Source: Streptomyces venezuelae
GTDB taxonomy: Bacteria; Actinomycetota; Actinomycetes; Streptomycetales; Streptomycetaceae
Length of the DNA stretch: 64,000 nt
Direction: 5' to 3'
NCBI RefSeq assembly: GCF_008642335.1
Contig: NZ_CP029191.1
Location: 3,162,001-3,226,000, forward strand
Made by a program: the position numbers and the translations under genes. Below the pieces are notes generated by a model. The model saw nothing but the letters and a program-made list of their open reading frames with translations, did no database searches and was not told where the DNA came from. Shown here in pieces: positions 27,242 to 35,133 of this stretch. Positions within the stretch are counted from its first letter, which is position 1, and the number at the start of each line of letters is the position of its first letter.

Positions 27242-27271
27242 ACGCGCCGGATCCGTGATGATCCGGCGCGT
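27242..27271. terminator. Hairpin terminator
   Basis: Perfect 12-bp stem (ACGCGCCGGATC / GATCCGGCGCGT) with a 6-base loop between the anti-sigma-like gene and the surface operon. On the minus strand it lies after the anti-sigma-like gene and before the surface operon, so it should insulate the two. Confidence 0.85.
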
Positions 27272-27290
27272 GTGGTAACCGTGGGTAACG

Positions 27291-27332
27291 GTGTGGGCAA
27301 GGCCCGCGGTCGTGTGGGCAAGGCCCGCGGTC
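27291..27332. repeat. 21-bp perfect tandem duplication
   Basis: Two identical 21-base units (27291-27311, 27312-27332) sit directly downstream of the stop codon of the anti-sigma-like gene. Together with the similar 21-bp duplication at 20786 this suggests replication slippage at gene ends. Confidence 0.75.
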
Positions 27333-27841
27333 TACGCGGGCGCCCCCACCTCCGCCCAGACGGTCTTGCCCGCGACTCCGGGGCTGCGGACGACGCCCCA
27401 GTCCAGGCAGAGCCGCTGCACGATGAACATGCCGTGCCCGCCGGGCCGCCCGGCGCGGTGCGGGGTGCGGGGCGCGGGCTGGCCCGTGCCGCGGTCGGAG
27501 ACCTCGATGCGCAGCACCTTGCCGTCGGAGGACAGCCAGAGCTCGTCGGGGCCCTCGGCGTGCAGGCAGGCGTTGGTGACCAGCTCGGAGACGACGAGGA
27601 GCACGTCCTCGGCGGCCGCGCGCCGGTCGGCGCTCTCCGCGGGGAGCCAGCCCCACGCGTGCAGCGCCTCGCGCGTGTAGTCGCGGGCGAGCGGCACGAT
27701 GCCGCTCGCGCCGTTCAGGCTCAGCCTGCGGACCTGCCGGGCGGCGGGCGTGCCTGAGGCCCGCTCCGCGGGAGCGTCCGCGACTGCGGCCTCGGACTCC
27801 GGGCCGCGGTCGCCCGGCGAGTAAGGCCGGGTGGTGCTCAT
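27332..27841 (-). CDS. Anti-sigma factor-like ATP-binding protein (HATPase_c, RsbW type)
   Basis: 169 residues. After a ~40-residue variable N-terminus, a GHKL ATPase domain carries the N box ELVTNACLH, a G1-like VSDRGTG and GGHGMFIVQRL. These small serine kinases bind sigma factors of the SigB/SigF class and phosphorylate STAS partners. It sits downstream of a STAS gene and close to a SigB-type sigma gene, so it is probably the anti-sigma factor of this partner switch. The arrangement resembles the SigI locus of S. coelicolor. Two tandem 21-bp units follow the stop. Confidence 0.85.
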   Translation of the reverse strand: MSTTRPYSPGDRGPESEAAVADAPAERASGTPAARQVRRLSLNGASGIVPLARDYTREALHAWGWLPAESADRRAAAEDVLLVVSELVTNACLHAEGPDELWLSSDGKVLRIEVSDRGTGQPAPRTPHRAGRPGGHGMFIVQRLCLDWGVVRSPGVAGKTVWAEVGAPA

Positions 27842-28114
27842 CAGCGCTTCACCTCACCGACAGGAGGACTGGACTGGACTGGATTGGGAACATCGGCTGC
27901 TGGGGCTGTCGCTTGCCGTTCTGACTGTTGACTCTGCTGACTGCGCGGATCGCCGACTACGGGATCCAGGTCTCTCCTGCCCGGACGAACCGTGAGAACA
28001 CCCACTAGTTCGGCACGGTCCTTGTGACACTGGTAACGCCATGATCACACAGAGGAAACTGACACATAACTTTCGCCTGTGACCACGACATTTTCTCGCA
28101 TGACCACTTCGGAG

Positions 28115-28483
28115 TCACTCTCCGAGGGCCGCGTCGAGGTTGTCATGAACGGTAAAGACCGCCTCCGCGCCGGTGATCTCGAAGACCCTGGCGACCACCG
28201 GAAGCATCCCGGCGAGATGAACCCCGCCACCGGCGGCCTCGGCCTTCAGCCGGGCACCGAGGAGCACGTTGAGTCCCGTGGAATCGCAGAACTCAAGACG
28301 TGAGCAGTCGACGACAAGCCGTGCGTAGCCCTCTGACAGGCAGTTTTCGAGTGGTTCGCGCAACACGTCGGCGGTGTGGTGATCCAACTCACCCGCCGGG
28401 GTCACGACGGCACTCGCGCCCACCTTCCGGACTTCGACCAGAAGCCGGCCCCTGTGTGCGCTGCCGACCGTCCCGCGGTCCAT
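28115..28483 (-). CDS. Anti-anti-sigma factor (STAS domain)
   Basis: 122 residues from ATG 28483, preceded by AAGAGAGAGA; longer in-frame starts exist (to 28585) but add non-family sequence. One STAS domain: VVTPAGELDHHTADVL, then LEFCDSTGLNVLLGAR with the phosphorylatable Ser in DSTG. When unphosphorylated such proteins bind the anti-sigma kinase and free the sigma factor. It is divergent from the sigma gene and upstream of the anti-sigma-like gene on the same strand (273-base gap). Confidence 0.87.
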   Translation of the reverse strand: MDRGTVGSAHRGRLLVEVRKVGASAVVTPAGELDHHTADVLREPLENCLSEGYARLVVDCSRLEFCDSTGLNVLLGARLKAEAAGGGVHLAGMLPVVARVFEITGAEAVFTVHDNLDAALGE

Positions 28484-28733
28484 GCCGTCTCTCTCTTCCG
28501 ACCGTCGTTGCTGTTGATGACGCCCCTGAACATTACGCCCTCCTGGCGCTCCGGGGTACCCGAACATCCCCCCGAATTCGGACATTTAGCACCAGAACGC
28601 ACTTGCGACCGAAGCGCGGAAGCGGGTAGGGGTAGAAGAGACATCAATCGACACGGACGGCTTTGGAGGCGCCGCACACCGCAGTGCACGTATTGGCATC
28701 GGCAGCCATATGCCGAGAACGATGGAGGACACC

Positions 28734-29684
28734 ATGTCACCCCGGCTCGACGAATCGCATACTGACCAGGCGACGTCGACACTCCCGCCGCACCGCTCCG
28801 CCACCGAGATCCCGGCGCCCGCCCACGAGTCCGTCCCGACTCAGAGTGCCCACGAAATCGCCGAGGACACCTACGAAGGCCTCGACGGTCTCCCCGAGAT
28901 CCCGCCGTACGCCGAAGTGGCGCCGCTGGACGCGAGGGCCCTGTCCAAGACTCTCTTCGAGCGGCTCGAATCCCTCGAAGAAGGCACGCACGAATACGCG
29001 TACGTCCGCAACACCCTGGTCGAACTGAACCTCGCCCTGGTGAAGTTCGCCGCCTCCCGGTTCCGCTCCCGCAGCGAGCCCATGGAGGACATCATCCAGG
29101 TCGGCACGATCGGCCTCATCAAGGCGATCGACCGCTTCGAACTCAGCCGCGGCGTCGAGTTCCCCACTTTCGCGATGCCGACGATCGTCGGCGAGATCAA
29201 GCGCTTCTTCCGCGACACCAGCTGGTCGGTGCGCGTCCCGCGCCGCCTCCAGGAACTCCGACTGGACCTCGCCAAGGCGGGCGACGAACTCGCCCAGCAG
29301 TTCGATCGCGCCCCCACGGTGGGCGAGCTCGCCGAGCGCCTGGGCATCTCCAACGAAGAGGTCGTCGAGGGGATGGCCGCGTCCAACGCCTACACGGCGA
29401 GCTCCCTGGACGCGCAGCCCGAGGAGGACGACTCCGAGGGCGCGCTCGCGGACCGCATCGGCTACGAGGACCACGGCCTCGAAGGCATCGAGTACGTCGA
29501 GTCGTTGAAGCCGCTGATCGCCGAGCTGCCCCCGCGCGACCGCAAGATCCTCTCGCTCCGCTTCGTCGCCAACATGACGCAGTCGGAGATCGGCGAGGAG
29601 CTCGGCATCTCGCAGATGCACGTTTCACGACTGTTGTCCCGCACTCTCGTCAAGCTCCGCAAGGGACTGACGGTCGAGGAGTGA
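28734..29684 (+). CDS. sigI: RNA polymerase sigma factor, SigB/SigF family (SigI-like)
   Basis: 316 residues from ATG 28734, chosen because GGAGG (28724-28728) is 5 bases upstream; ATGs at 28710 and 28722 are possible. After a variable acidic N-terminus (1-60), region 2 (NLALVKFAASRF, IIQVGTIGLIKAIDRFEL, FPTFAMPTIVGEIKRFFRD), region 3 (VPRRLQELRLDL, PTVGELAERLGI) and region 4 (ALADRIGYED, LPPRDRKILSLRFVANMTQSEIGEELGISQMHVSRLL) are all intact. It belongs to the stress sigma group controlled by partner switching; the neighbouring anti-sigma and STAS genes fit. The symbol rests on synteny with the S. coelicolor SigI locus, not on a search. Confidence 0.9.
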   Translation: MSPRLDESHTDQATSTLPPHRSATEIPAPAHESVPTQSAHEIAEDTYEGLDGLPEIPPYAEVAPLDARALSKTLFERLESLEEGTHEYAYVRNTLVELNLALVKFAASRFRSRSEPMEDIIQVGTIGLIKAIDRFELSRGVEFPTFAMPTIVGEIKRFFRDTSWSVRVPRRLQELRLDLAKAGDELAQQFDRAPTVGELAERLGISNEEVVEGMAASNAYTASSLDAQPEEDDSEGALADRIGYEDHGLEGIEYVESLKPLIAELPPRDRKILSLRFVANMTQSEIGEELGISQMHVSRLLSRTLVKLRKGLTVEE

Positions 29685-29722
29685 GGTGCCGCCGCGCTCG
29701 GCTCGGGCGCGCGAACACCGTG

Positions 29723-29755
29723 GTAGGGCCCGCCCCTTGAAGGGACGGGCCCTAC
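29723..29755. terminator. Bidirectional hairpin terminator
   Basis: A perfect 10-bp stem (GTAGGGCCCG / CGGGCCCTAC) around a 13-base loop, between the convergent sigma factor and racemase genes. Confidence 0.8.
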
Positions 29756-29779
29756 TGACGTCCCGTCACCCGCTGTCCC

Positions 29780-30481
29780 TCACCCGCTGTTGTCGGTGAG
29801 TGCTACGTCGACGGCGGCTTCGGCGTGGAGCCGGGTGGTGGGGAACACGGGTACGGGGCTGTGCTCCTGCTGGACGAGCAGCTCGATCTCCGTACACCCG
29901 AGAATGACGCCCTGCGCACCTCTGTCGACGAGGCCGCGGATGACCTCCTGATACGCGACACGCGACTCCTCGCGTACGACGCCGAGGCAGAGCTCTTCGT
30001 AGATGACGCGGTGGACGACGTCCCGGCCGGCCTCGTCAGGCACGAGGACGTCCAGCCCGTGCGCGGCGAGGCGATCCCGGTAGAAGTCCTGCTCCATGGT
30101 GAAGGCGGTCCCGAGCAGCCCGACCCGCGTGGCCCCCGCCCGGCGTACGGCCTCGGCGGTGGCGTCCCCGAGGTGCAGCAGCGGCACGGAGATCGCGTCC
30201 TGCACCTGGTCGGCGACCTTGTGCATGGTGTTGGTGCAGATGAGGACGAGATCGGCCCCGGCGGCCTCAACCCCCTTGGCAGCGGCGGCGAGCACGCCAC
30301 CGGCCCGCTCCCACTCGCCCTGTACTTGCAGCCGCTCGATCTCGGCGAAGTCGACGGAGTACAGCACGCAGCGCGCGGAGTGCAGCCCGCCGAGCCGTTC
30401 CCGTACGAGTTCGTTGAGGAGCCGGTAGTACTCGGCGCTGGACTCCCAGCTCATGCCGCCGATGAGGCCGATGGTCTTCAT
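29780..30481 (-). CDS. Aspartate/glutamate racemase family protein
   Basis: 233 residues. Asp/Glu/hydantoin racemase fold with both catalytic Cys motifs: LICTNTMHK (about 80) and GVILGCTEIELL (about 190), plus IGLIGGMSWESSAEYY at the start, the mark of aspartate racemase-type members. It would interconvert L- and D-amino acids without a cofactor, most likely aspartate. Its ATG overlaps the TGA of the 80-residue gene upstream, so it is part of a three-gene unit with an ATP-binding protein. Confidence 0.9.
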   Translation of the reverse strand: MKTIGLIGGMSWESSAEYYRLLNELVRERLGGLHSARCVLYSVDFAEIERLQVQGEWERAGGVLAAAAKGVEAAGADLVLICTNTMHKVADQVQDAISVPLLHLGDATAEAVRRAGATRVGLLGTAFTMEQDFYRDRLAAHGLDVLVPDEAGRDVVHRVIYEELCLGVVREESRVAYQEVIRGLVDRGAQGVILGCTEIELLVQQEHSPVPVFPTTRLHAEAAVDVALTDNSG

Positions 30482-30720
30482 GGGGCCAGGATGCCGCAGG
30501 GTTCTGTGTGGGCGTGGGCTCGGAGGTAGGGCCGGGTGAGAGGGACGCCGCTGACGTCGATGGGACGGTTCTCGGCGGCGTCGCGGGCGTAGGGGCTGCG
30601 GGGGCGGAGGTTCCGGACCGGGTGGCGCTGCTTCGGCCGACATGTTCCGGCTGTTCTCGCCTGCGGCGCGCGTCGCGCACCCGTGCCGGGCAGCAGCCAG
30701 GTCAGTAGGCGGCGCAGCAT
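30478..30720 (-). CDS. Small basic protein of unknown function
   Basis: 80 residues, Arg/Pro-rich, with a short hydrophobic N-terminus (MLRRLLTWLLPGTG) and a segment SPYARDAAENRPIDVSG. GGGGAGGGG lies upstream of its ATG. It starts 5 bases after the stop of the ATP-binding gene and its TGA overlaps the racemase ATG. This coupling on both sides is the main reason to accept it. I do not know its function; similar small ORFs beside anti-sigma-like ATPases occur in Streptomyces. Confidence 0.6.
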   Translation of the reverse strand: MLRRLLTWLLPGTGARRAPQARTAGTCRPKQRHPVRNLRPRSPYARDAAENRPIDVSGVPLTRPYLRAHAHTEPCGILAP

Positions 30721-30724
30721 GCCC

Positions 30725-31120
30725 CTACCCCTCCCCCAGCTCGCACCAGACCGTCTTGCTGTCGGGGCCCTGTTCCACGCCCCACCGCAGCGAGACGGCG
30801 TCCAGCAGAGCGAGCCCTCTGCCCGTCTCGTCGTCGCGGCCCGCGCTGCGGAGGAGCGGCCAGGCGCGGGGGTCCGGGTCGGTGACGGCCACGCGGATGC
30901 GGTCGCGGGCGGTGGTGAGGCGGACGGTGACGGGCGTCCCCTCGCCGAGGTGCCGGATCACGTTGCTGAGCAACTCACTGACGCAGAGCTGTACGTCGGG
31001 GTGGGGGCTGCCGTAGGGGTGCTCGCTCAGGGTGCGGCGGATCTCTGGGACGGCTTTGGGGACGGCGAGCAGGGAGAGTTCGAAGGGGGGTGGCGGGGAG
31101 GTGGGGGGTGGCTCTTGCAT
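30725..31120 (-). CDS. Anti-sigma-like ATP-binding protein (HATPase_c)
   Basis: 131 residues; one GHKL ATPase domain with the N box SELLSNVIRHLG and VTDPDPR, DDETGRGLALLDAV. This short RsbW-like type is very abundant in Streptomyces and often lies next to XRE regulators and DUF397 genes, as here (divergent from 31236). It could bind a sigma factor or another STAS protein; no cognate sigma gene is adjacent. A Pro-rich N-terminus precedes the domain. Confidence 0.85.
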   Translation of the reverse strand: MQEPPPTSPPPPFELSLLAVPKAVPEIRRTLSEHPYGSPHPDVQLCVSELLSNVIRHLGEGTPVTVRLTTARDRIRVAVTDPDPRAWPLLRSAGRDDETGRGLALLDAVSLRWGVEQGPDSKTVWCELGEG

Positions 31121-31235
31121 GGGGGTACGCCTTCCGTGCGCTCTGTGACGGTGCGGTCACACAGTGGCGTGGGGCGGCGTAACGTGACAGGGGTACGGGT
31201 TGCGCAGAGTAACTGGCAAATGGCGGTGGTGGGTT

Positions 31236-32087
31236 GTGCCTCCTCGTAAGGATCCCGACGCGTCGGCGAGCGTTCCGGCCTTCTACGGCGCGGAGTTGCG
31301 TTTCAAGAGAGAGGCGGCGGGCCTCACGCTGGAGGGCTTGGCCGAGGGCAGCTTCCGGGCCGTCTCCTTCCTCAGCCAGATCGAGCGCGGCGAGCGGCGC
31401 ATGCCGTCCGATCTGGCCCAGCACGTCGACACCAGGCTCCGGACGGACGGCTTTTTCCAACGCCGCTGTGAAGATGCGCGCAAGGCCCGCCAGGGCGGGC
31501 ATGCCGAGTACTTCGCCGATGTCGCGGAGATGGAACGGTTCGCGGAGAGCATCGAGGAGTGGGCGCCGATGCTGGTTCCTGGGCTGCTGCAGACGCGGGC
31601 GTACGCCGAGGGCGTCGTACGGACGTCACTGCCCTGGCTGCGGCCGCACATCGTGGAGAAACAGGTCACCGCGCGCTTGGAGCGTGCGACGCTGTGGGAG
31701 CGGGAGGCGCCTCCGGGCTTCTGGGTGATCCTGCACGAGACGCTGATCGGCAAGCCGTTGGTGCCGTCCGAACAGATGGCGGACCAGCTTCGGCACATCT
31801 CGACGGTGATCCGCTCCGTGCAGGGCGTTCTGCAGATCCTTCCGGAAACCGCAGCGGCCCACCCCTTCATGATGGGCATGAGCAAGGTCATGACCTTCCC
31901 GGATGCCCCACCCGTGGTCTACACGGAGGGACTTCACAGCGGCCAACTCATCGACTACCCAGCGCTCGTGAAGGACTACCGCAGGTCGTACGATCTGCTC
32001 AGGGCCGCCGCATTGCCACCTGAGGCGTCCCTGGACATGATCGAGGCAGCGGCAGAGGACTACGCAAATGGCGTGCAACGACATTGA
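31236..32087 (+). CDS. XRE-family regulator with DUF5753 domain
   Basis: 283 residues from GTG 31236, with GGTGGTGGG just upstream; a TTG at 31200 is possible. An N-terminal helix-turn-helix (about 10-70: LRFKREAAGLTLEGLAEGS, SQIERGERRMPS) is followed by DUF5753 (about 100-275: WAPMLVPGLLQTRAYAEGV, MADQLRHI, HPFMMGM). These WhiJ/AbaA-like regulators control development and antibiotics in Streptomyces and usually act with a DUF397 partner, which overlaps its 3' end here by 20 bases. Ligand and targets unknown. Confidence 0.9.
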   Translation: MPPRKDPDASASVPAFYGAELRFKREAAGLTLEGLAEGSFRAVSFLSQIERGERRMPSDLAQHVDTRLRTDGFFQRRCEDARKARQGGHAEYFADVAEMERFAESIEEWAPMLVPGLLQTRAYAEGVVRTSLPWLRPHIVEKQVTARLERATLWEREAPPGFWVILHETLIGKPLVPSEQMADQLRHISTVIRSVQGVLQILPETAAAHPFMMGMSKVMTFPDAPPVVYTEGLHSGQLIDYPALVKDYRRSYDLLRAAALPPEASLDMIEAAAEDYANGVQRH

Positions 32088-32361
32088 CTTGAGCGCAGCC
32101 GTGTGGCGCAAGAGCAGCCACAGCAACGGGTCCGGCGGCGACTGCGTCGAGGTCGCCGAACGGTTCCCCGGCGCTGCCCGCTGGCGTAAAAGCAGCCACA
32201 GCAACGGTGACGGGGGAGACTGCCTCGAAGTCACCGACGGCCTCCCCGGCCTCGTCCCCGTCCGGGACTCCAAACTGACGGCCGGCCCCACCCTCGTGTT
32301 TCCGGCGACCGCCTGGGCCCCCTTCATCGAGGCACTCGCCGGGGACCAGCCCGCCCGCTGA
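32068..32361 (+). CDS. DUF397 protein with duplicated N-terminal motif
   Basis: 97 residues, overlapping the upstream XRE gene by 20 bases. The DUF397 core motif WRKSSHSNGxGGDCxEV occurs twice in a row (residues 13-29 and 39-55) before a single C-terminal half (GLVPVRDSKL, GPTLVFPATAWAPFIEAL). Usual family members have one copy and 60-75 residues, so this is a partial tandem duplication. DUF397 proteins are thought to antagonise or pair with the adjacent XRE regulator. Confidence 0.88.
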   Translation: MACNDIDLSAAVWRKSSHSNGSGGDCVEVAERFPGAARWRKSSHSNGDGGDCLEVTDGLPGLVPVRDSKLTAGPTLVFPATAWAPFIEALAGDQPAR

Positions 32362-32397
32362 CACTGTCGTGCGGCTACTCGGGGACCTCAACGTCAC

Positions 32398-32414
32398 GCA
32401 AGTTCGTGCAAGTT
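32398..32414 (+). promoter_or_regulatory. Candidate regulator site, GCAAGTT direct repeats
   Basis: GCAAGTT-CGT-GCAAGTT: two identical 7-base units with a 10-base period, 70 bases before the next start codon. A matching element (GCAAGTTCGTAGAAGTG) occurs at 34104-34120 upstream of another DUF397 gene. It is probably bound by one of the local XRE regulators (inferred). Confidence 0.5.
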
Positions 32415-32483
32415 TGCTGCGCGCGTCGCGCGTTTAAAGCAACCTCGTACTCAGAGATCGTCTCCACGAACAAGGTGGTCACC

Positions 32484-32711
32484 ATGGCACTGCGCATGCT
32501 GGGCAAGGACCCGAATTCTCCCGAGGGCAAGTCCGCGACGATCTACTACGACGACGTGACGGACCGGTACCTCGTCCAGGGGCTGAAGGTCCTCGACGAC
32601 GAACGCCACGTACAAATGGACCTCCCGGACCACGAGACGGTCGTCGAGATCCCGACGTACATGGTGCAGTTCTTCCCGGAGGTGAGCGGTGGCCGCGGAG
32701 CCGACGTTTGA
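32484..32711 (+). CDS. Small protein of unknown function
   Basis: 75 residues from ATG 32484 (AAGGTGG upstream). Sequence MALRMLGKDPNSPEGKSATI, then YYDDVTDRYLVQGLKVLDDE, an acidic, beta-strand-rich protein with no cysteine. It overlaps the following DUF6879 gene by 23 bases, so the two are made together. Such small proteins regularly precede DUF6879 genes in Streptomyces; the function is unknown. Confidence 0.8.
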   Translation: MALRMLGKDPNSPEGKSATIYYDDVTDRYLVQGLKVLDDERHVQMDLPDHETVVEIPTYMVQFFPEVSGGRGADV

Positions 32712-33216
32712 GGAACTGTTCCGGCAGACCAAGCGCTCTGCCGTACACCTTGAGATGCGGGACGGCTACATGCGCTCCGACCAGGACTTCGTCTCGTGGT
32801 CGGAGGACCCCCGGAGCGTTCAGCGACTGCGTCCACCCGAGACGAGGCCGTGGCTCTCGCTCATGAAGGAGATCACCAGCCGCGGAGTGGAAGTTCGTCG
32901 TGCCCGGATCTTCTCCGAGCCGATGAGTGACTACCTGCGCTACGAGCATCACCTGACGCCGAGCAACATTGCAGCCGGTGAGATCGTCCGTTGGCTTCCG
33001 CGTCGCCGGACATCGGACCTCGCGCTCCCGGGGAACGACTTCTGGCTCTTCGACGACAGCCTCGTCCTCTTCCTGCACTTCACGGGTGACGGAGAGCTGT
33101 CCCCCGAAGGCGACGAGGAACGGTCATCTGCGCCTGAAGTGGTCCAGCTCTGCCGCACGGCCTTCGAGGCAGTGTGGGAACGGGCCGTTCCGCACGAGGA
33201 GTACAGGCCGTTCTGA
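32689..33216 (+). CDS. DUF6879 family protein
   Basis: 175 residues from GTG 32689. Features: FEELFRQTKRSAVHLEMRD start, ITSRGVEVRRARIFSEPMSDYLRYEHH, NIAAGEIVRWLPRR, and a NDFWLFDDSLVLFLHFTGDG segment. Two related copies lie at 35362-35947 (broken) and 35987-36523. The family always keeps company with XRE/DUF397 genes; its biochemical role is unknown. It ends 21 bases before the next XRE gene. Confidence 0.85.
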   Translation: MAAEPTFEELFRQTKRSAVHLEMRDGYMRSDQDFVSWSEDPRSVQRLRPPETRPWLSLMKEITSRGVEVRRARIFSEPMSDYLRYEHHLTPSNIAAGEIVRWLPRRRTSDLALPGNDFWLFDDSLVLFLHFTGDGELSPEGDEERSSAPEVVQLCRTAFEAVWERAVPHEEYRPF

Positions 33217-33236
33217 GCCTGTAGACCTGATACGGC

Positions 33237-34097
33237 GTGCCTCCGCCGCCACCTCCGCCGCCCCCGAGCGTCCGGCAAGCCAGAGACGCACTCGGGGAGC
33301 GCCTACGTGAAATCCGTAAGGCATCCGGCCTGACCGGGCGTGCTCTGGCGGCGGAGGCCGGTTGGCACGAGTCGAAGAGTTCGCGACTCGAGAACGGCAA
33401 AACCTCCCCTTCGGATGAGGACATCCGAACGTGGACCCGCATCTGTCGCGCCGAGCATGAGACGGCGGACCTCATCGCGACGGCTCGCGGCATCGACGGC
33501 ATGTACGTCGAGTGGCGCCGCGTGGAGAGCGCTGGTCTGAAGCATGTACAGGAATCGGTGCTGCCACTGTTCCTGCGAACCCGATGGTTCCGCTTCTACC
33601 AGTCGCAGGTCGTCCCCGGTCTGCTCCAGACCGAGCATTACACCCGAGCCATGCTCAGCACCGTCGTCGCACTGCGCGAAATCTCTGCGGACATTGACGA
33701 CGCGGTGACCGCCCGTATGAGCCGCCAGCACATCCTGCACGCCGGGGGACGCCGCTTCGCCTTCCTGATCGAGGAGTGGGTTCTGCGGTCCGTGATCGGC
33801 TCGCCGGAGACCATGGCGAACCAGCTCGTCCACCTCATCGGCCTGACGGCCACGCCGTCCGTGAGCCTCGGCGTGATCCCCATGGGGGTTGTGCGGGGGA
33901 ATGCATGGCCCGTCGAGTCCTTCGCCATCTACGACGTGAAGCAGGTCTCCGCCGAACTGGTGTCCGCCGGTCTCACCGTGACGCAGCCGCGCGAGATCGC
34001 TGAATACGCGAAGAGTTTCGCCGAGCTGTCCGGCATCGCCGTTTACGGGACCGCAGCCAGGCAGCTCATCGCCTCGGCCATCGAGGCGCTCAGGTGA
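33237..34097 (+). CDS. XRE-family regulator with DUF5753 domain
   Basis: 286 residues from GTG 33237, opening with nine consecutive prolines (MPPPPPPPPPS). Helix-turn-helix at about 15-75 (LREIRKASGLTGRALAAEAG, SKSSRLENGKTSPS) and DUF5753 at about 100-280 (YQSQVVPGLLQTEHYTRAML, ETMANQLVHLIGL, VESFAIYDVKQVSAELVSA). A second cassette regulator, only distantly similar to the one at 31236. A GCAAGTT element and a DUF397-like gene follow. Confidence 0.9.
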   Translation: MPPPPPPPPPSVRQARDALGERLREIRKASGLTGRALAAEAGWHESKSSRLENGKTSPSDEDIRTWTRICRAEHETADLIATARGIDGMYVEWRRVESAGLKHVQESVLPLFLRTRWFRFYQSQVVPGLLQTEHYTRAMLSTVVALREISADIDDAVTARMSRQHILHAGGRRFAFLIEEWVLRSVIGSPETMANQLVHLIGLTATPSVSLGVIPMGVVRGNAWPVESFAIYDVKQVSAELVSAGLTVTQPREIAEYAKSFAELSGIAVYGTAARQLIASAIEALR

Positions 34098-34103
34098 AGC
34101 GGT

Positions 34104-34120
34104 GCAAGTTCGTAGAAGTG
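34104..34120 (+). promoter_or_regulatory. Candidate regulator site, second GCAAGTT element
   Basis: GCAAGTT-CGT-AGAAGTG repeats the layout of 32398-32414 (same CGT spacer, second unit degenerate), 93 bases before the DUF397-like gene. Two independent occurrences upstream of cassette genes support a functional site. Confidence 0.5.
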
Positions 34121-34212
34121 CATTGAACGCCGAATTCCGCGGTCCCTACTTTGAAGCAGGACCACTCGGCAGGTGCGCGGCGAGAGGCGCACCACTTCCC
34201 GGAAGGTGAACC

Positions 34213-34446
34213 ATGCCCGGAACCGACATCTACAGCCTTCACATCACCGAAGCCGTCGTCTACAGCAAGGCTTGCGGCGGCAACACCCACCCCGACGGTG
34301 AGGCGTGCGTGACCCTCGCGAAGATCGGCGAGGGCGCCTGGGCCGTGGGTGACAGCAAGCGGCCCGGCGCCGAGCCGCTGCGCTTCAGCACCGCCGAGCT
34401 GGACGCCGCCGGCATCGACCCGGCGCGGTTCGGGCTCTCCGTCTGA
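34213..34446 (+). CDS. DUF397-like protein
   Basis: 77 residues; ATG preceded by GGAAGGTGA. The sequence ACVTLAKIGEGAWAVGDSKRPGAEPLRF fits the C-terminal half of DUF397, but the usual N-terminal WRKSSxSxxG motif is replaced by ITEAVVYSKACGGNTHPDGE. It is a diverged member and the likely partner of the XRE regulator just upstream. Confidence 0.8.
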   Translation: MPGTDIYSLHITEAVVYSKACGGNTHPDGEACVTLAKIGEGAWAVGDSKRPGAEPLRFSTAELDAAGIDPARFGLSV

Positions 34447-34489
34447 CGGCTCCACGTCCTTACTCCGTACTCTCCTAAGGGGACGACAG

Positions 34490-35101
34490 GTGCACCACCA
34501 CGGATATTTGTGGACCGGTCCCAAGCAGCGGTATGACGACGAAGCGCTGCGGCGGCCTCCGCCGCCGCACTCGCCTCCGGACGGGAGCCGCCCCGATCTC
34601 GTTCTGCGTCACCGTGAGGTGAAGGTGGAGTTCCCGGTCGTTGATCTGCCGCCGCTGGAGACGGCGTACTGGCTGATCAAGCCGGAAAAGCTGGTCCGGG
34701 GTACGTGGGAGGAACCCAAGGAAGCGGCGGACTGGCTCGGAGAACGACTGAGCGAGTACGCCGCCAGGTTCGACTCCGAAGGCGGACGAGATGGCGGGCG
34801 CCTGGCCATGCTCGTCGAATCCGCCGCAGACCGACTGAGTCGTGGAGGGGACGTGTCCCATGGCTGCTATCTGGAACGCCCCACATTCCTGTCCCTGGCC
34901 TTGGTGTGCTGCTCCCCCAACCGCTGCCTGCCCATGCTCCCGTGCCCCGTGGGAGGTCCGGAACCAGTCGTAGCAGTCGCACCGCTGTGCGAGGGCGCCA
35001 AGTCGGTCGACGAAAACCGGGAAGGTGAGCACTTCCGGCTGGACTGTCCGACAGCACGGTTGCCTGTCAGCGTCGGCATCGTTACCCCGAGCAGTGCCTG
35101 A
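34490..35101 (+). CDS. Hypothetical protein of the XRE/DUF397 cassette
   Basis: 203 residues from GTG 34490 with AAGGGGA upstream. It opens HHHGYLWTGPKQRYDDEALRR, has a Pro-rich stretch, then a charged helical part (ETAYWLIKPEKLVRGTWEEP, DWLGERLSEYAARF) and a Cys-containing end (LALVCCSPNRCLPMLPCPV). I recognise no domain. The last ~45 residues look unlike the rest and may be a run-on after a lost stop or a frameshift. Neighbours suggest a role with the regulators, not established. Confidence 0.65.
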   Translation: MHHHGYLWTGPKQRYDDEALRRPPPPHSPPDGSRPDLVLRHREVKVEFPVVDLPPLETAYWLIKPEKLVRGTWEEPKEAADWLGERLSEYAARFDSEGGRDGGRLAMLVESAADRLSRGGDVSHGCYLERPTFLSLALVCCSPNRCLPMLPCPVGGPEPVVAVAPLCEGAKSVDENREGEHFRLDCPTARLPVSVGIVTPSSA

Positions 35102-35133
35102 GAAGGATCAGTGAAGCCGTGGAGGTTCCGCAA

